DNA of 64,000 nucleotides from Listeria monocytogenes (GTDB lineage: Bacteria > Bacillota > Bacilli > Lactobacillales > Listeriaceae), in assembly GCF_013282665.1 (NCBI RefSeq), contig NZ_CP054041.1, forward strand, positions 2,338,001 through 2,402,000. The letters run 5' to 3'. This document shows positions 1-9,434 of this stretch, piece by piece. The translations under genes and the position numbers were made by a program. Below the pieces are notes generated by a model. The model saw nothing but the letters and a program-made list of their open reading frames with translations, was not told where the DNA came from and made no database searches. The stretch's first letter is position 1. Each line of letters starts with the position of its first letter.

Positions 1-1016
1 CCCATTATCCGGAACTAAAAGCATATGGATATAATCGCGTTCATGCAACCAATGCTTCTGTTGAGTTCAATGTCGAAACACTTAGCCCAACTTATAAATT
101 ATTAATCGGTGTACCAGGCCGAAGTAACGCTTTTGATATTTCACGTCGCTTAGGACTGAGTGAAAATATTATCACCGAAGCAAGAAGCCTTGTCGATACC
201 GAAAGTGCCGATTTAAATGATATGATTTCCAGCCTAGAAGAGAAACGGAACTTAGCGGAAACAGAGTATGAGGAAGCACGCGAATTAGCTCGCGGGGCCG
301 ATAGCCTTTTAAAAGATTTACAAAAAGAAATCACTAACTACTATCAACAAAAAGATAAATTAATCGAACAAGCGAGTGAAAAAGCAGCAACGATTGTGGA
401 AAAAGCCGAAGCAGAGGCCGAAGAAATCATCCACGAATTGCGCACCATGCAATTAAACGGAGCGGCAGGCATCAAAGAACACGAACTTATCGATGCCAAA
501 ACAAGACTTGGGAAAGCAAAACCAAAAACAATAAATAAAACCATCCCCCAAGCACCAAAACAAAAACCACACGTATTCCAAGAAGGCGACAATGTTCGCG
601 TCCTATCCCTTGGTCAAAAAGGTACACTTTTAAACAAAATTAGCGATAAAGAATGGAACGTCCAAATCGGCATTATCAAAATGAAAATCAAAACTGCCGA
701 CTTAGAATACATTCAACCAGAAAAACCAAAAAAACAACGGATCATTACATCAGTTCATAGTAGTGACTCCCCAGCTAAAAGCGAACTCGATTTACGAGGC
801 GAACGGTATGAAGACGCGCTACAAAAAGTCGACAAGTATCTGGATGAAGCACTGCTCGCAGGATATCCACAAGTAGCCATTATTCATGGTAAAGGAACGG
901 GCGCTCTTAGAACAGGTGTCACAGAATATCTGAAAAACCATCGCATGGTCAAATCAATTCGTTTTGGCGCAGCAGCAGAAGGTGGAAACGGCGTAACGAT
1001 TGTCGAGTTCAAGTAA
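1..1016 (+). CDS. mutS2: MutS2 family ATPase/endonuclease, C-terminal part (5' end outside window)
   Basis: The reading frame is open from base 3 to the stop at 1014-1016 and gives the last 337 residues. It starts inside the MutS-type ATPase domain (tail with VPGRSNAFDISRRLGL), runs through a charged Glu/Lys/Ala-rich coiled coil (about 210-520) and ends in an Smr domain (about 780-1010) with the LDLRGERY and HGKGTG motifs. The Smr domain is the nuclease/DNA-binding module typical of MutS2. MutS2 suppresses recombination, or rescues collided ribosomes in B. subtilis, rather than doing classical mismatch repair. The gene lies directly upstream of trxA as in other Listeria. Nothing looks broken; only the 5' part is missing because of the window edge. 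Confidence 0.95.
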   Translation, partial: HYPELKAYGYNRVHATNASVEFNVETLSPTYKLLIGVPGRSNAFDISRRLGLSENIITEARSLVDTESADLNDMISSLEEKRNLAETEYEEARELARGADSLLKDLQKEITNYYQQKDKLIEQASEKAATIVEKAEAEAEEIIHELRTMQLNGAAGIKEHELIDAKTRLGKAKPKTINKTIPQAPKQKPHVFQEGDNVRVLSLGQKGTLLNKISDKEWNVQIGIIKMKIKTADLEYIQPEKPKKQRIITSVHSSDSPAKSELDLRGERYEDALQKVDKYLDEALLAGYPQVAIIHGKGTGALRTGVTEYLKNHRMVKSIRFGAAAEGGNGVTIVEFK

Positions 1017-1054
1017 ACAACTGAGCAAAAATATAGCTCCAAATAGGGTGTAAA

Positions 1055-1063
1055 TGCTATACT
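1055..1063 (+). promoter_or_regulatory. Extended -10 promoter of trxA
   Basis: TGC followed by TATACT (hexamer 1058-1063) lies 35 nt before the trxA start, in the 81-nt gap after mutS2. No convincing -35 hexamer is visible, which is common with extended -10 elements. Confidence 0.5.
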
Positions 1064-1097
1064 GTGTGTACGAAAGTCATAAGGAGTGAATTAAATC

Positions 1098-1409
1098 ATG
1101 GTAAAAGAAATTACAGATGCAACATTCGAACAAGAAACTAGCGAAGGCTTAGTATTAACAGATTTCTGGGCAACATGGTGTGGTCCTTGCCGCATGGTGG
1201 CTCCAGTTTTAGAAGAAATACAAGAAGAACGTGGCGAAGCACTTAAAATCGTCAAAATGGACGTAGATGAAAACCCAGAAACACCAGGAAGCTTTGGTGT
1301 GATGAGTATTCCGACACTTCTTATCAAAAAAGACGGCGAAGTAGTAGAAACAATTATCGGCTACCGTCCAAAAGAAGAACTGGATGAAGTCATCAACAAA
1401 TACGTTTAA
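1098..1409 (+). CDS. trxA: Thioredoxin
   Basis: 103-residue cytosolic dithiol oxidoreductase that reduces ribonucleotide reductase, methionine sulfoxide reductases and other disulfides. The redox site WCGPC is at residues 27-31 (Cys28, Cys31), with the conserved Phe/Trp before it ([10 protein letters not shown]) and the cis-proline loop SIPTL. Length is normal for the family. An AAGGAG ribosome-binding site (about 1080-1085) precedes the ATG. The gene stands alone: it has its own extended -10 upstream and a strong hairpin terminator 16 nt downstream. Confidence 0.97.
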
Positions 1410-1425
1410 AATTATGCTAAAATGA

Positions 1426-1460
1426 AAGAAGCTTAGAACAAACATTCTAAGCTTCTTTTT
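1426..1460 (+). terminator. Rho-independent terminator of trxA
   Basis: A perfect 13-bp stem (1426-1438 with 1445-1457) around a 6-nt loop is followed by a T run, between trxA and uvrC. Confidence 0.9.
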
Positions 1461-1484
1461 AAATGTGTAACTGGAGTTGATAAA

Positions 1485-3296
1485 ATGTCTTCTGAACATA
1501 TCCAAAATAAACTAGCGCTTCTGCCGGACCAACCTGGCTGTTATTTGATGAAAGATAGACAAGGAACCATTATTTATGTTGGGAAAGCAAAAATTTTAAA
1601 AAATCGTGTTCGCTCCTATTTTTCAGGAACACACGATAGTAAAACGCAACGCTTAGTTCAAGAAATTGTGGACTTTGAATATATCGTAACATCATCTAAC
1701 GTAGAAGCTTTGCTACTAGAAATCAATTTGATTAAAAAACATGATCCACGTTTTAATATTCGCCTAAAAGATGATAAAACTTATCCGTTTATTAAAATCA
1801 CGAACGAACGGCATCCACGACTGATTATTACCCGCCAAGTAAAGAAAGATAAAGGGAAATATTTCGGTCCATATCCAAATGTGTATGCTGCCAATGAAGT
1901 AAAACGTATTTTAGATCGTCTGTATCCATTACGTAAATGCAGTACGCTACCAAATAAAGTGTGTTTGTACTATCACCTCGGACAATGCCTTGCCCCGTGT
2001 GTGTTTGACGTGGAAGCAAGTAAGTATAAAGAAATGCAAGATGAGATAGTCGCTTTCCTAAATGGTGGCTATAAAGCCGTCAAAAATGATTTAATGAAAA
2101 AAATGCAAGAAGCAGCAGAAAATATGGAGTTCGAAAAAGCTGGTGAATTCCGTGACCAAATTAACGCAATCGAAACAACGATGGAAAAACAAAAAATGAC
2201 GATGAATGATTTCGTTGACCGCGATGTTTTCGGTTATGCGATTGATAAAGGTTGGATGTGTGTCCAAGTATTCTTCATTCGCCAAGGGAAACTGATTGAG
2301 CGCGACGTTTCCCAGTTTCCATTTTATAATGATGCGGATGAAGATTTCCTCACTTTTATTGGTCAATTTTACCAAAAAGCTAACCATATTCCACCCAAAG
2401 AAATTTATCTGCCAGATGATGTCGATAGTGAAGCCGTTCAAGCGGTCGTTCCTGATACAAAAATTATCGTTCCACAGCGCGGAAATAAGAAAGATCTCGT
2501 AAAACTTGCTTACAAAAATGCGAAAATCGCGCTAAACGAAAAATTCATGTTGCTTGAGCGCAATGAAGAACGTACAGTCGGCGCAGTTGAACGGCTTGGA
2601 GAAGCAATGGGAATCCCAACACCGTCGCGCGTCGAAGCCTTCGATAACTCGAATATTCACGGTACAGACCCAGTTTCCGCGATGGTTACTTTCCTTGACG
2701 GTAAACCAAGTAAAAACGATTACCGCAAATACAAAATCAAAACCGTCGAAGGTCCAGATGATTACGCGACGATGCGTGAAGTTATCCGCCGACGTTACTG
2801 GCGAGTTCTTAAAGAAGGACTACCAATGCCTGATTTAATCTTAATTGATGGTGGTAAAGGACAAATTGATAGTGCCAAAGATGTCTTAACGAATGAGCTG
2901 GGCTTAGATATTCCAGTAGCGGGACTTGCAAAAGATGACAAGCACCGAACGAGTCAACTATTATTCGGCGACCCACTTGAAATAGTCCCACTCGAACGAA
3001 ACAGCCAAGAATTCTACCTTTTACAACGAATGCAAGATGAAGTCCACCGTTTCGCTATCACATTCCACCGCCAACTACGCAGCAAAACAGGCTTCCAATC
3101 CATTCTTGATGGCATTCCTGGAGTCGGCCCAGGTCGCAAGAAAAAATTACTTAAACACTTCGGCTCAATGAAAAAATTAAAAGAAGCTTCAGTGGAAGAA
3201 ATAAAAGAAGCCGGCGTCCCGTTAAATGTAGCAGAAGAAGTGCACAAACACATTACCGCATTTAATGAAAAAGCCAAAAATACCGAGCAAAAATGA
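1485..3296 (+). CDS. uvrC: UvrABC excinuclease subunit C
   Basis: 603-residue nuclease that makes the 3' and 5' incisions around bulky DNA lesions after UvrB loading. The N-terminal GIY-YIG domain ([19 protein letters not shown], about 18-36) is followed by the Cys-containing linker ([17 protein letters not shown]), the UVR motif that docks UvrB (about 200-235), the RNase H-like 5' nuclease ([27 protein letters not shown]) and C-terminal helix-hairpin-helix motifs ([18 protein letters not shown]). Length and domain order are complete. ATG at 1485 has a TGGAG site a few bases upstream. It is probably transcribed from its own promoter, because a terminator separates it from trxA. Confidence 0.97.
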   Translation: MSSEHIQNKLALLPDQPGCYLMKDRQGTIIYVGKAKILKNRVRSYFSGTHDSKTQRLVQEIVDFEYIVTSSNVEALLLEINLIKKHDPRFNIRLKDDKTYPFIKITNERHPRLIITRQVKKDKGKYFGPYPNVYAANEVKRILDRLYPLRKCSTLPNKVCLYYHLGQCLAPCVFDVEASKYKEMQDEIVAFLNGGYKAVKNDLMKKMQEAAENMEFEKAGEFRDQINAIETTMEKQKMTMNDFVDRDVFGYAIDKGWMCVQVFFIRQGKLIERDVSQFPFYNDADEDFLTFIGQFYQKANHIPPKEIYLPDDVDSEAVQAVVPDTKIIVPQRGNKKDLVKLAYKNAKIALNEKFMLLERNEERTVGAVERLGEAMGIPTPSRVEAFDNSNIHGTDPVSAMVTFLDGKPSKNDYRKYKIKTVEGPDDYATMREVIRRRYWRVLKEGLPMPDLILIDGGKGQIDSAKDVLTNELGLDIPVAGLAKDDKHRTSQLLFGDPLEIVPLERNSQEFYLLQRMQDEVHRFAITFHRQLRSKTGFQSILDGIPGVGPGRKKKLLKHFGSMKKLKEASVEEIKEAGVPLNVAEEVHKHITAFNEKAKNTEQK

Positions 3297-3310
3297 TTTT
3301 TTACACAATT

Positions 3311-3350
3311 ATAAAACGCCAATGACTTTGATGTTATTGGTGTTTTATTG
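3311..3350 (+). terminator. Probable terminator of uvrC
   Basis: An imperfect stem AAAACGCCAAT / ATTGGTGTTTT (3313-3323, 3336-3346, with a G-U pair) flanked by A and T runs lies just downstream of the uvrC stop. Confidence 0.6.
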
Positions 3351-3485
3351 CGTAAAAATTATTACATATACGAACTAACATGTCAGATAAAATAGCTTTT
3401 ATATATAATAAACTTCCCTTCAACACATAAATGCGCTAAAATATAAACATTGATAAAAAGAATTACAAGGCAGGGGGGAACGAGA

Positions 3486-4700
3486 TTGGGACTAGTCGTA
3501 TTAAAATTTGGTGGAACGTCTGTGAGCACCGTTGATAAAATCGGGAAAACAGCGGATCAAGCCATTTATGAGAAAAAGCAAGGAAATAAAGTCATCGTCG
3601 TCGTTTCCGCAATGGGGAAATCAACCGACAAATTAGTCGCGATGGCAGAAGAAATTAGCGAGGCGCCAGATAAACGCGAAATGGATATGCTTCTTTCCAC
3701 TGGAGAACAAATTACGATTGCACTACTTGCGATGACATTAAAAGAAAAAGGGCACGATGCTATTTCCTATACAGGATGGCAAGCGGGAATTGAAACAGAA
3801 GCCGTACATAGTAATGCGAGAATTGCTGATATTGATAGTGCGAGAATAGAAGAAGCGCTAGACACGGGAAAAATCGTTGTTGTTGCAGGCTTCCAAGGCT
3901 TCACAACGGACGGCGAAATTACTACATTAGGTCGAGGCGGATCAGACACAACCGCCGTTGCCATTGCCTCTGCTTTAAACGCAGAAAAATGCGCGATTTG
4001 CACGGATGTAGTTGGCGTATTTACCACAGATCCACGCTATGTCAAAAAAGCCCAAAAGCTAGAACAAATCACCTATGATGAAATGCTAGAATTAGCCAAT
4101 CTCGGCGCCGGCGTCTTACATCCGCGCTCCGTTGAATATGCAAAAAATTTCCGAATTCCGCTTGAAGTTAGAGCGAGCCACGAACAAGTAGCAGGAACAA
4201 TGATTGAGGAGGATTTAACAATGGAAAACACTAAAGTAGTCCGTGGAATTGCTTTTGAAGACCAAATCACCCGTGTCACTATCCACTGGAAACAAAAAGA
4301 AGCGATGCGTGTGTCTAAAGTCTTTACGAAATTAGCCGAAAATAATATTGATGTAGATATTATTATTCAAGGAATCACTGGACTAGGTCACGGTAATCTA
4401 TCCTTCACTATTAAAACAAGCGCACTGTTAGCCACACTAGCAGTTTTAGAAGAAAGCAAAGAATTACTTCAAATCGAAAAACTAGAGTCCGAGCAAGAAT
4501 TAGCGAAAGTATCTATCGTTGGCTCTGGAATGGTAAGTAATCCGGGTGTAGCCGCGCAAATGTTTGAAGCCTTAACAGAAAATAATATTCCTATTAAAAT
4601 GATTAGCACATCCGAAATCAAAGTCTCCACAGTTGTACCAGCACGTAAAATGGTCGAAGCAGCCCAAGTATTACACGACCAATTTGAACTCGATAAATAA
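3486..4700 (+). CDS. lysC: Aspartokinase (alpha subunit, full length)
   Basis: 404-residue kinase that phosphorylates aspartate, the first step of the lysine, diaminopimelate, threonine and methionine pathway. The KFGGTSVST motif is at residue 7 onward, the catalytic half follows to about 240, and two C-terminal ACT domains (GMVSNPGVAAQMFEAL in the second) give feedback control. I place the start at the TTG at 3486 (MGLVVLKFGG), because AGGGGGGAA sits 6 nt upstream and B. subtilis LysC begins MGLIVQKFGG. Reading further upstream only adds a non-conserved tail. The 150-nt upstream gap is too short for a lysine riboswitch. A second start lies inside the gene at 4221. Confidence 0.95.
   Translation: MGLVVLKFGGTSVSTVDKIGKTADQAIYEKKQGNKVIVVVSAMGKSTDKLVAMAEEISEAPDKREMDMLLSTGEQITIALLAMTLKEKGHDAISYTGWQAGIETEAVHSNARIADIDSARIEEALDTGKIVVVAGFQGFTTDGEITTLGRGGSDTTAVAIASALNAEKCAICTDVVGVFTTDPRYVKKAQKLEQITYDEMLELANLGAGVLHPRSVEYAKNFRIPLEVRASHEQVAGTMIEEDLTMENTKVVRGIAFEDQITRVTIHWKQKEAMRVSKVFTKLAENNIDVDIIIQGITGLGHGNLSFTIKTSALLATLAVLEESKELLQIEKLESEQELAKVSIVGSGMVSNPGVAAQMFEALTENNIPIKMISTSEIKVSTVVPARKMVEAAQVLHDQFELDK
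4221..4700 (+). CDS. lysC: Aspartokinase beta subunit from an internal in-frame start
   Basis: Within lysC, a very good GAGGAGG site (about 4206-4212) stands 8 nt before an in-frame ATG at 4221 (codon 246). It would give a 159-residue protein made only of the ACT regulatory domains (MENTKVVRGIAFEDQITRV onward). B. subtilis aspartokinase II is an alpha2beta2 enzyme whose beta chain arises from such an internal start at nearly the same codon. The site here is therefore most likely functional by homology; no separate promoter is needed. Confidence 0.75.
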   Translation: MENTKVVRGIAFEDQITRVTIHWKQKEAMRVSKVFTKLAENNIDVDIIIQGITGLGHGNLSFTIKTSALLATLAVLEESKELLQIEKLESEQELAKVSIVGSGMVSNPGVAAQMFEALTENNIPIKMISTSEIKVSTVVPARKMVEAAQVLHDQFELDK

Positions 4701-4755
4701 AAATAAGCTTGCCGCAACAAAGTGAATCTTCCCTTTGTCGCGGCAAGCTTATTAT
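4700..4755. terminator. Bidirectional terminator between lysC and yslB
   Basis: A long stem (about 4702-4721 with 4733-4753; arms AAGCTTGCCGC and GCGGCAAGCTT) flanked by A-rich and T-rich tracts sits between the convergent ends of lysC (+) and the yslB-like gene (-). Confidence 0.85.
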
Positions 4756-4756
4756 T

Positions 4757-5215
4757 TTAGTAACGCTCTTCGTTATCAATCGTTTCTTTACGATCCCATT
4801 TAACAATAATCGTTACTTGTTTTTTACGTTTATCAATTTCATCATAGCTCTCCGTATACAGTTTTTTCTGTGACTGCATTTGTTCCGCAATAAAACCAGC
4901 TTCTAGTTTAAACGTAGGTTCTTCTTGTGTACGGAAACGAGCAGCTACCATTTCACCTTCTAAAAGTAAACGCATTTCATCTTTCTTTTCTTTCAAAATG
5001 CTAAAACTACCCCAAGAGGCTTCCTCAAAAAATTCAGCTACTTCTTCTAGAGATGCTAGTGGAAATTTTCGCGCCAAGTCTTTTCCTGCCCAGTACATAA
5101 TGTGAGGTGCTTCATCTCCAAGTAGTTCAGGAATTAAATAATCTCGTAGTAAATCTAAACCAAAACTTGGAACGAGCGTTTTTTCCTCGTTTTTATTCTG
5201 TTCATTTTCTGTCAT
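4757..5215 (-). CDS. yslB: YslB family protein (DUF2507)
   Basis: 152-residue cytosolic protein of unknown biochemical function. It has the conserved PSFGLDLLRDYLIPELLG block near the N-terminus, then a heme-NO-binding-like fold region (HIMYWAGKDLARKFPL, AEFFEEASWGSFSIL). B. subtilis yslB also lies next to lysC and upstream of racE, which supports the assignment. I start at the ATG at 5215 (MTENEQNKNEE). The longer frame upstream is hydrophobic, not conserved, and runs through the promoter -10 at 5243-5248. Transcription is opposite to lysC and divergent from racE. Confidence 0.8.
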   Translation of the reverse strand: MTENEQNKNEEKTLVPSFGLDLLRDYLIPELLGDEAPHIMYWAGKDLARKFPLASLEEVAEFFEEASWGSFSILKEKKDEMRLLLEGEMVAARFRTQEEPTFKLEAGFIAEQMQSQKKLYTESYDEIDKRKKQVTIIVKWDRKETIDNEERY

Positions 5216-5242
5216 TTCGGATACCCCACTTTCATACACCAT

Positions 5243-5248
5243 TATAAC
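5243..5248 (-). promoter_or_regulatory. Probable -10 element of yslB
   Basis: TATAAT on the minus strand lies 28 nt before the chosen ATG. A weak TTCCAT lies 17 nt upstream as a possible -35. Confidence 0.45.
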
Positions 5249-5398
5249 CAAAATCACCCTAAAATGGAAAGCACAATAAATAAATTTCCATAAAAAACCA
5301 TTTTTCTCAAAAAAGACTTGCGAAAAAACCGAAAAAATAAGAAAATGGAAGGTATAGATAAAAAAATTGGAAATTAATAAAGAAATTGAGGCGAGACT

Positions 5399-6199
5399 GT
5401 GAAACAAGCTATTGGCTTTATTGATTCGGGTGTAGGCGGTTTGACAGTAGTGCGAGAAGTGCTAAAACAGCTACCCCATGAACAAGTATATTATTTAGGT
5501 GATACCGCACGTTGCCCTTATGGACCACGCGACAAAGAAGAAGTAGCTAAGTTTACTTGGGAAATGACTGATTTTCTAGTAGATCGTGGCATCAAAATGC
5601 TTGTTATTGCATGTAATACCGCAACAGCAGCAGCATTATATGATATTCGTGAAAAATTGGATATTCCTGTGATTGGCGTTATCCAACCAGGTTCAAGAGC
5701 AGCACTCAAGGCAACCAGAAACAACAAAATTGGCGTATTAGGCACACTTGGTACAGTAGAAAGTATGGCCTATCCAACAGCGCTTAAAGGGCTTAACCGC
5801 CGAGTAGAAGTAGATTCACTTGCATGCCCCAAATTTGTATCTGTCGTAGAATCAGGTGAATACAAAAGTGCCATTGCTAAAAAAGTAGTAGCCGAATCTC
5901 TCTTACCACTGAAAAGTACCAAGATTGATACGGTGATTTTGGGTTGTACACATTACCCACTTTTAAAACCAATTATTGAGAACTTTATGGGAGATGGCGT
6001 TGCTGTTATTAACTCCGGAGAAGAAACTGCTAGTGAAGTTAGCGCGTTACTGGATTACCATAATTTATTAGATGCTACAGACGAAGAAATTGAGCACCGC
6101 TTTTTCACTACGGGCTCGACACAAATTTTTAAAGATATTGCAAAAGACTGGTTAAATATGCCAGATATGACTGTAGAACATATTAAATTAGGAAAATAA
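5399..6199 (+). CDS. racE: Glutamate racemase
   Basis: 266-residue cofactor-independent racemase that makes D-glutamate for peptidoglycan. The two catalytic cysteines are visible at Cys72 ([10 protein letters not shown]) and Cys183 (LGCTHYP), with the N-terminal [11 protein letters not shown] motif. The start is GTG at 5399 with GAGGCGAG upstream; conservation begins right after it ([10 protein letters not shown]). It heads a tight cluster with rph (12 nt gap), xtp (3 nt) and the yfcE-like gene (36 nt), probably one operon. Confidence 0.95.
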   Translation: MKQAIGFIDSGVGGLTVVREVLKQLPHEQVYYLGDTARCPYGPRDKEEVAKFTWEMTDFLVDRGIKMLVIACNTATAAALYDIREKLDIPVIGVIQPGSRAALKATRNNKIGVLGTLGTVESMAYPTALKGLNRRVEVDSLACPKFVSVVESGEYKSAIAKKVVAESLLPLKSTKIDTVILGCTHYPLLKPIIENFMGDGVAVINSGEETASEVSALLDYHNLLDATDEEIEHRFFTTGSTQIFKDIAKDWLNMPDMTVEHIKLGK

Positions 6200-6211
6200 G
6201 AGGTGCCAATC

Positions 6212-6958
6212 ATGAGAGTTGATGGAAGAGAAAGTAATGCATTACGAAATGTTGAAGTAACACCAGATTATTTAATGCATCCAGAAGGTTCTGTGCTAAT
6301 TGCATCAGGAAATACAAAAGTTATCTGTTCTGCAAGTGTAGAAACAAAAGTGCCACCATTTATGCGAGGAGAAGGCCGCGGCTGGATTTCTGCAGAATAC
6401 TCGATGTTACCTCGAGCAACAAACACTCGAAATATCCGCGAATCTTCAAAAGGTAAAGTTACTGGCAGAACAATGGAAATTCAGCGTTTAATCGGACGTG
6501 CGCTCCGTGCAGTTGTTGATTTAGATGCACTTGGCGAAAGAACGATTTGGCTCGATTGCGACGTTATCCAAGCAGATGGAGGTACCCGTACGGCTTCTAT
6601 TACTGGCGCATTCATCGCCATGGTTATGGCAATTGCCAAACTAGACGAAGCAGTACCATTTGCTAAATTCCCAGTCAAAGATTTCCTAGCAGCAACGAGT
6701 GTAGGCGTTTTAGAAGAAGGCGGCACAGTGCTTGACCTTAACTACGTAGAAGACAGCGCAGCCCAAGTTGACATGAATATTATCATGACAGGCAGCGGTG
6801 CTTTTGTAGAACTTCAAGGAACTGGCGAAGAAGCTACATTCTCGGAAACAGAACTGGCTGAACTAATTGCTCTAGGTAAAAAAGGAATTAGCGAACTAAT
6901 CGAAATCCAAAAAGAAACACTTGGAGACAAAGTCACAGCGCGGATTAAAGGAGAATAA
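6212..6958 (+). CDS. rph: Ribonuclease PH
   Basis: 248-residue phosphorolytic 3' exoribonuclease that trims tRNA 3' ends. It shows [12 protein letters not shown] at the N-terminus, [22 protein letters not shown], the [18 protein letters not shown] block and the [20 protein letters not shown] phosphate-binding segment. I use the ATG at 6212 rather than the GTG at 6203, because AAGAGGTG is then a proper ribosome-binding site and the protein starts like B. subtilis RNase PH (MRHDGR). Second gene of the racE cluster. Confidence 0.95.
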   Translation: MRVDGRESNALRNVEVTPDYLMHPEGSVLIASGNTKVICSASVETKVPPFMRGEGRGWISAEYSMLPRATNTRNIRESSKGKVTGRTMEIQRLIGRALRAVVDLDALGERTIWLDCDVIQADGGTRTASITGAFIAMVMAIAKLDEAVPFAKFPVKDFLAATSVGVLEEGGTVLDLNYVEDSAAQVDMNIIMTGSGAFVELQGTGEEATFSETELAELIALGKKGISELIEIQKETLGDKVTARIKGE

Positions 6959-6961
6959 GAA

Positions 6962-7573
6962 ATGAGTAAAATTATTATCGCCACCGCAAACAAAGGAAAA
7001 GCAAAAGAATTCGAAAAAATCTTTGCGAAATTTAATATCGAAGTAGCAACCCTTGCCGATTTTCCGGAAATTGGTGAAATAGAAGAAACCGGAACAACCT
7101 TTGCAGAAAATGCCGCTCTTAAAGCAGAAACGGTCGCTAGCATGTTAAACCAAACCGTCATTGCTGATGATTCTGGTTTAATCGTAGACGCGCTTGACGG
7201 AGCTCCTGGCGTCTATTCCGCACGTTATGCAGGTGTCGCTCACGATGATGCCAAAAATAACGAAAAACTACTTAAAAACTTAGAAGGCGTTGAATCGGAC
7301 AAAAGAACGGCTCGTTTCCACTGCACACTTGCTGTAGCCACACCTTCTGAGAAAACAACTTTTTATACAGGTGAAGTAGAGGGCGTTATCGCTGAACAAC
7401 TGTGTGGAACAAATGGTTTCGGCTATGATCCATTATTCTTCTTACCAGAATTTGGTCTAACAATGGCAGAAATTCCAGGGGAGAAAAAGAATGAAATCAG
7501 CCACCGTGCTAATGCCATTAAACAACTAGAAAAAGATTTAGCAGAACTAGTAGAAAAAGTAACCAAAAAGTGA
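6962..7573 (+). CDS. XTP/dITP pyrophosphatase (RdgB/HAM1 family)
   Basis: 203-residue house-cleaning enzyme that hydrolyses xanthosine and inosine triphosphates to keep deaminated purines out of DNA and RNA. Motifs: IIIATANKGKAKEFEKIF at the N-terminus, ADDSGLIVDALDGAPGVYSA, GTNGFGYDPLFF and SHRANAIKQL near the end, all in the family order. Only 3 nt separate it from rph, so the two are surely cotranscribed. The rph-RdgB neighbourhood is widespread in Firmicutes. Confidence 0.93.
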   Translation: MSKIIIATANKGKAKEFEKIFAKFNIEVATLADFPEIGEIEETGTTFAENAALKAETVASMLNQTVIADDSGLIVDALDGAPGVYSARYAGVAHDDAKNNEKLLKNLEGVESDKRTARFHCTLAVATPSEKTTFYTGEVEGVIAEQLCGTNGFGYDPLFFLPEFGLTMAEIPGEKKNEISHRANAIKQLEKDLAELVEKVTKK

Positions 7574-7609
7574 GAAAATAAGTAACAGTATCACGGGGGA
7601 GGAAACAAA

Positions 7610-8134
7610 ATGAAATTATTAGTAGTTAGCGACAGCCACTCAGAACGTGACTGCTTAATCCATCTTAAAGAAAAATACGAAAATACAGTCGATGCGATGA
7701 TCCATTGTGGGGATTCTGAATTAGAAGCTGACGATCCTGCGATTCAGGGATTTCATACTGTTCGAGGCAACTGTGACTTTGGCGGCGGTTTTCCAAATGA
7801 TTGGGTGGGAGAAGTAGATGGCTACCGCATTTTCACCACACACGGACATCTCTATAACATCAAAATGACACTCATGAATTTACGATATCGCGCACGTGAA
7901 CTAAACGCAGATTTTGCCTTTTTTGGTCACTCGCATGAATTAGGAGTAGACATGCTAGACGACACCATCATTTTAAACCCAGGAAGCATTTCCTTACCAA
8001 GAGGGCGCATCCGTGTCAAAACATACGCTCTTATCGATTCAACACCAGAAGGCATCCAAGTTCGATTCATGGACCGGGACGACAACGAACTAACAGACCT
8101 AACCCAAACCTTCCCATTAACGAAGCATAACTAG
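7610..8134 (+). CDS. YfcE/MJ0936-type metallophosphodiesterase
   Basis: 174-residue calcineurin-like phosphoesterase. Metal ligands appear in order: VVSDSHSE (D, H), HCGDSE, VRGNCD, THGHLYN and GHSHELG. Family members hydrolyse phosphodiesters in vitro with Mn2+; the physiological substrate is unknown. It ends the racE-rph-xtp cluster, with GGGGAGG as ribosome-binding site (about 7595-7601). Confidence 0.88.
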   Translation: MKLLVVSDSHSERDCLIHLKEKYENTVDAMIHCGDSELEADDPAIQGFHTVRGNCDFGGGFPNDWVGEVDGYRIFTTHGHLYNIKMTLMNLRYRARELNADFAFFGHSHELGVDMLDDTIILNPGSISLPRGRIRVKTYALIDSTPEGIQVRFMDRDDNELTDLTQTFPLTKHN

Positions 8135-8244
8135 GTCAAAAGACACCCGAAAAAGAAAAAATGTAATAACTTAAAGAAAACCATTGACAAACAAGCGATT
8201 TAAACATAAAATGGTATTTGGCTGTTGAAAAAACAGTGCCATTT

Positions 8245-8318
<74 letters not shown>

Positions 8319-8745
8319 TTAAATAGTAATGTAAAGAAATCTCTGACACGTTAAAAACCCTTGATATTAAAGGGTGGATGAACGGGTTGGAGATTTTTTA
8401 TATCTTATAATACCCGTTCTATTCCATTGCTTTTGTGGCAATATTTGTGGTATTTTGATTCGTTTTTAGTGTGGAAAAACATCTGCTTTGGACTGATTAT
8501 GTTGACGCAATTTAGAACTTAAATGACTGTAATAGTATAATGTCGTACTAACATCTGCAGAAACGTATATAATACGCCCATATTTATTGTATTAGATTAT
8601 CATAACCAAAATCTAATTCAAAAAAATTAGGCTGTAAATCACCGATAGAGTATCGGCAATCCATAGCCTAATTAATTACTTTTTTTATTACTGTCTCAGT
8701 TTAGAGGGCAATTCCTAGTGATTCTTTATGTTTATATTTAGTTTC
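8319..8745. other. Gene-poor stretch after tRNA-Arg
   Basis: No convincing coding sequence on either strand. It contains two small inverted repeats (ACCCTTGATATTAAAGGGT near 8357-8375; GAACGGGT ... ACCCGTTC near 8380-8424) and the hairpin listed at 8622-8682. I see no integrase remnant and no tRNA 3'-end duplicate. Confidence 0.5.
8622..8682. terminator. Nested hairpin, likely terminator of the ankyrin gene
   Basis: The outer stem AATTAGGCT / AGCCTAATT (about 8626-8634 and 8665-8673) encloses a second perfect stem CCGATA / TATCGG. Read on the minus strand it ends in a run of seven T, which suits termination of the ankyrin gene. The plus strand also ends in a T run. Confidence 0.55.
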
Positions 8746-9186
8746 CTATTCATCAGATAATAAGTCTTCAGGGGATATTTGGTACTTATTTTGCTTTGTT
8801 ATATCAGCTCCATTTTCCAATAAAACAGCTATAGATTTAGCTTCTTAAGGTAACTCCATTGCTGCACGCCATAACGGAGTATTCCCATTATTATCTTCTG
8901 CATCAACCATTGCTTCCTTTGAAATCAAGTACTCAACTATTTCAGCATAGTCATGCATCGCAGCTAGATGCAATGCTGTCATTCCATTTTTATCCTGTAA
9001 ATTCAAATTACTATCTTTTTCAATTAAATATTCGATAACGCTCATTTTTCTTTCAACGACTGCTGACATTAACAAAGAACGATTATCTCGATCCACACTA
9101 TCTATACCATATTTAGTTAGAAAATCGTCAATCTTAGAAAAGTTATTACTTAGTAGTACTGAATATAACTCATTTTCATTAAACAT
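8746..9186 (-). pseudogene. Ankyrin-repeat protein with in-frame nonsense codon
   Basis: From ATG 9186 (AAAGAGGTG upstream) the frame encodes ankyrin repeats (NRSLLMSAVVERKMSVIEYL, NGMTALHLAAMHDYAEIVEYL, NGNTPLWRAAMEL). It meets a TAA at about 8848 after MELP and then continues in the same frame with EAKSIAVLLENGADITKQNK and SPEDLLSDE to a TAG at 8746-8748. The part after the stop is clearly the final ankyrin repeat, so a single nonsense mutation has cut a gene of about 146 codons. Ankyrin proteins of this size often act as immunity proteins beside polymorphic toxins. The neighbouring SUKH-3 and Imm51 genes support that role here (inference). The truncated product of about 113 residues could still fold. 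Confidence 0.8.
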
Positions 9187-9275
9187 ATGTTGCACCTCTT
9201 TGGATTATTTTTTCTCTGCTGTTGGTTTACTTATATGAGTTTTCATAACCAATTTATACGTACTAAATCTCTCGA

Positions 9276-9304
9276 ATTTTACTGATTATCTTATACTATA
9301 CCAA
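9276..9304 (-). promoter_or_regulatory. Promoter of the ankyrin gene
   Basis: On the minus strand TTGGTA (9299-9304), 17 nt, then TAAAAT (9276-9281). It predicts a leader of about 80 nt before the ATG at 9186. Confidence 0.5.
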
Positions 9305-9402
9305 TTATTTTGCAATTTTAGTAGGTTTTCTAATTTTTCAATAAGTATATAGATATCTTGATTCTTGTTTTCTTCCATAATATAACAAAATGAAACTCAA
9401 TT

Positions 9403-9434
9403 AAAAAGCGTACTTAATAGTATGCTTTTTTTAT
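9403..9434 (+). terminator. Hairpin terminator without an obvious gene upstream
   Basis: AAAAGCGTAC / GTATGCTTTT stem (one G-T pair) with a 6-nt loop and T tract. The nearest plus-strand gene upstream is the tRNA 1.1 kb away, so it is probably a relic of a lost gene. Confidence 0.6.

Noticed and set aside
3297..3485. Lysine riboswitch upstream of lysC
   Set aside because: The gap is only about 150-190 nt, includes the uvrC terminator and shows no L-box-like core; an L-box needs about 180 nt by itself.
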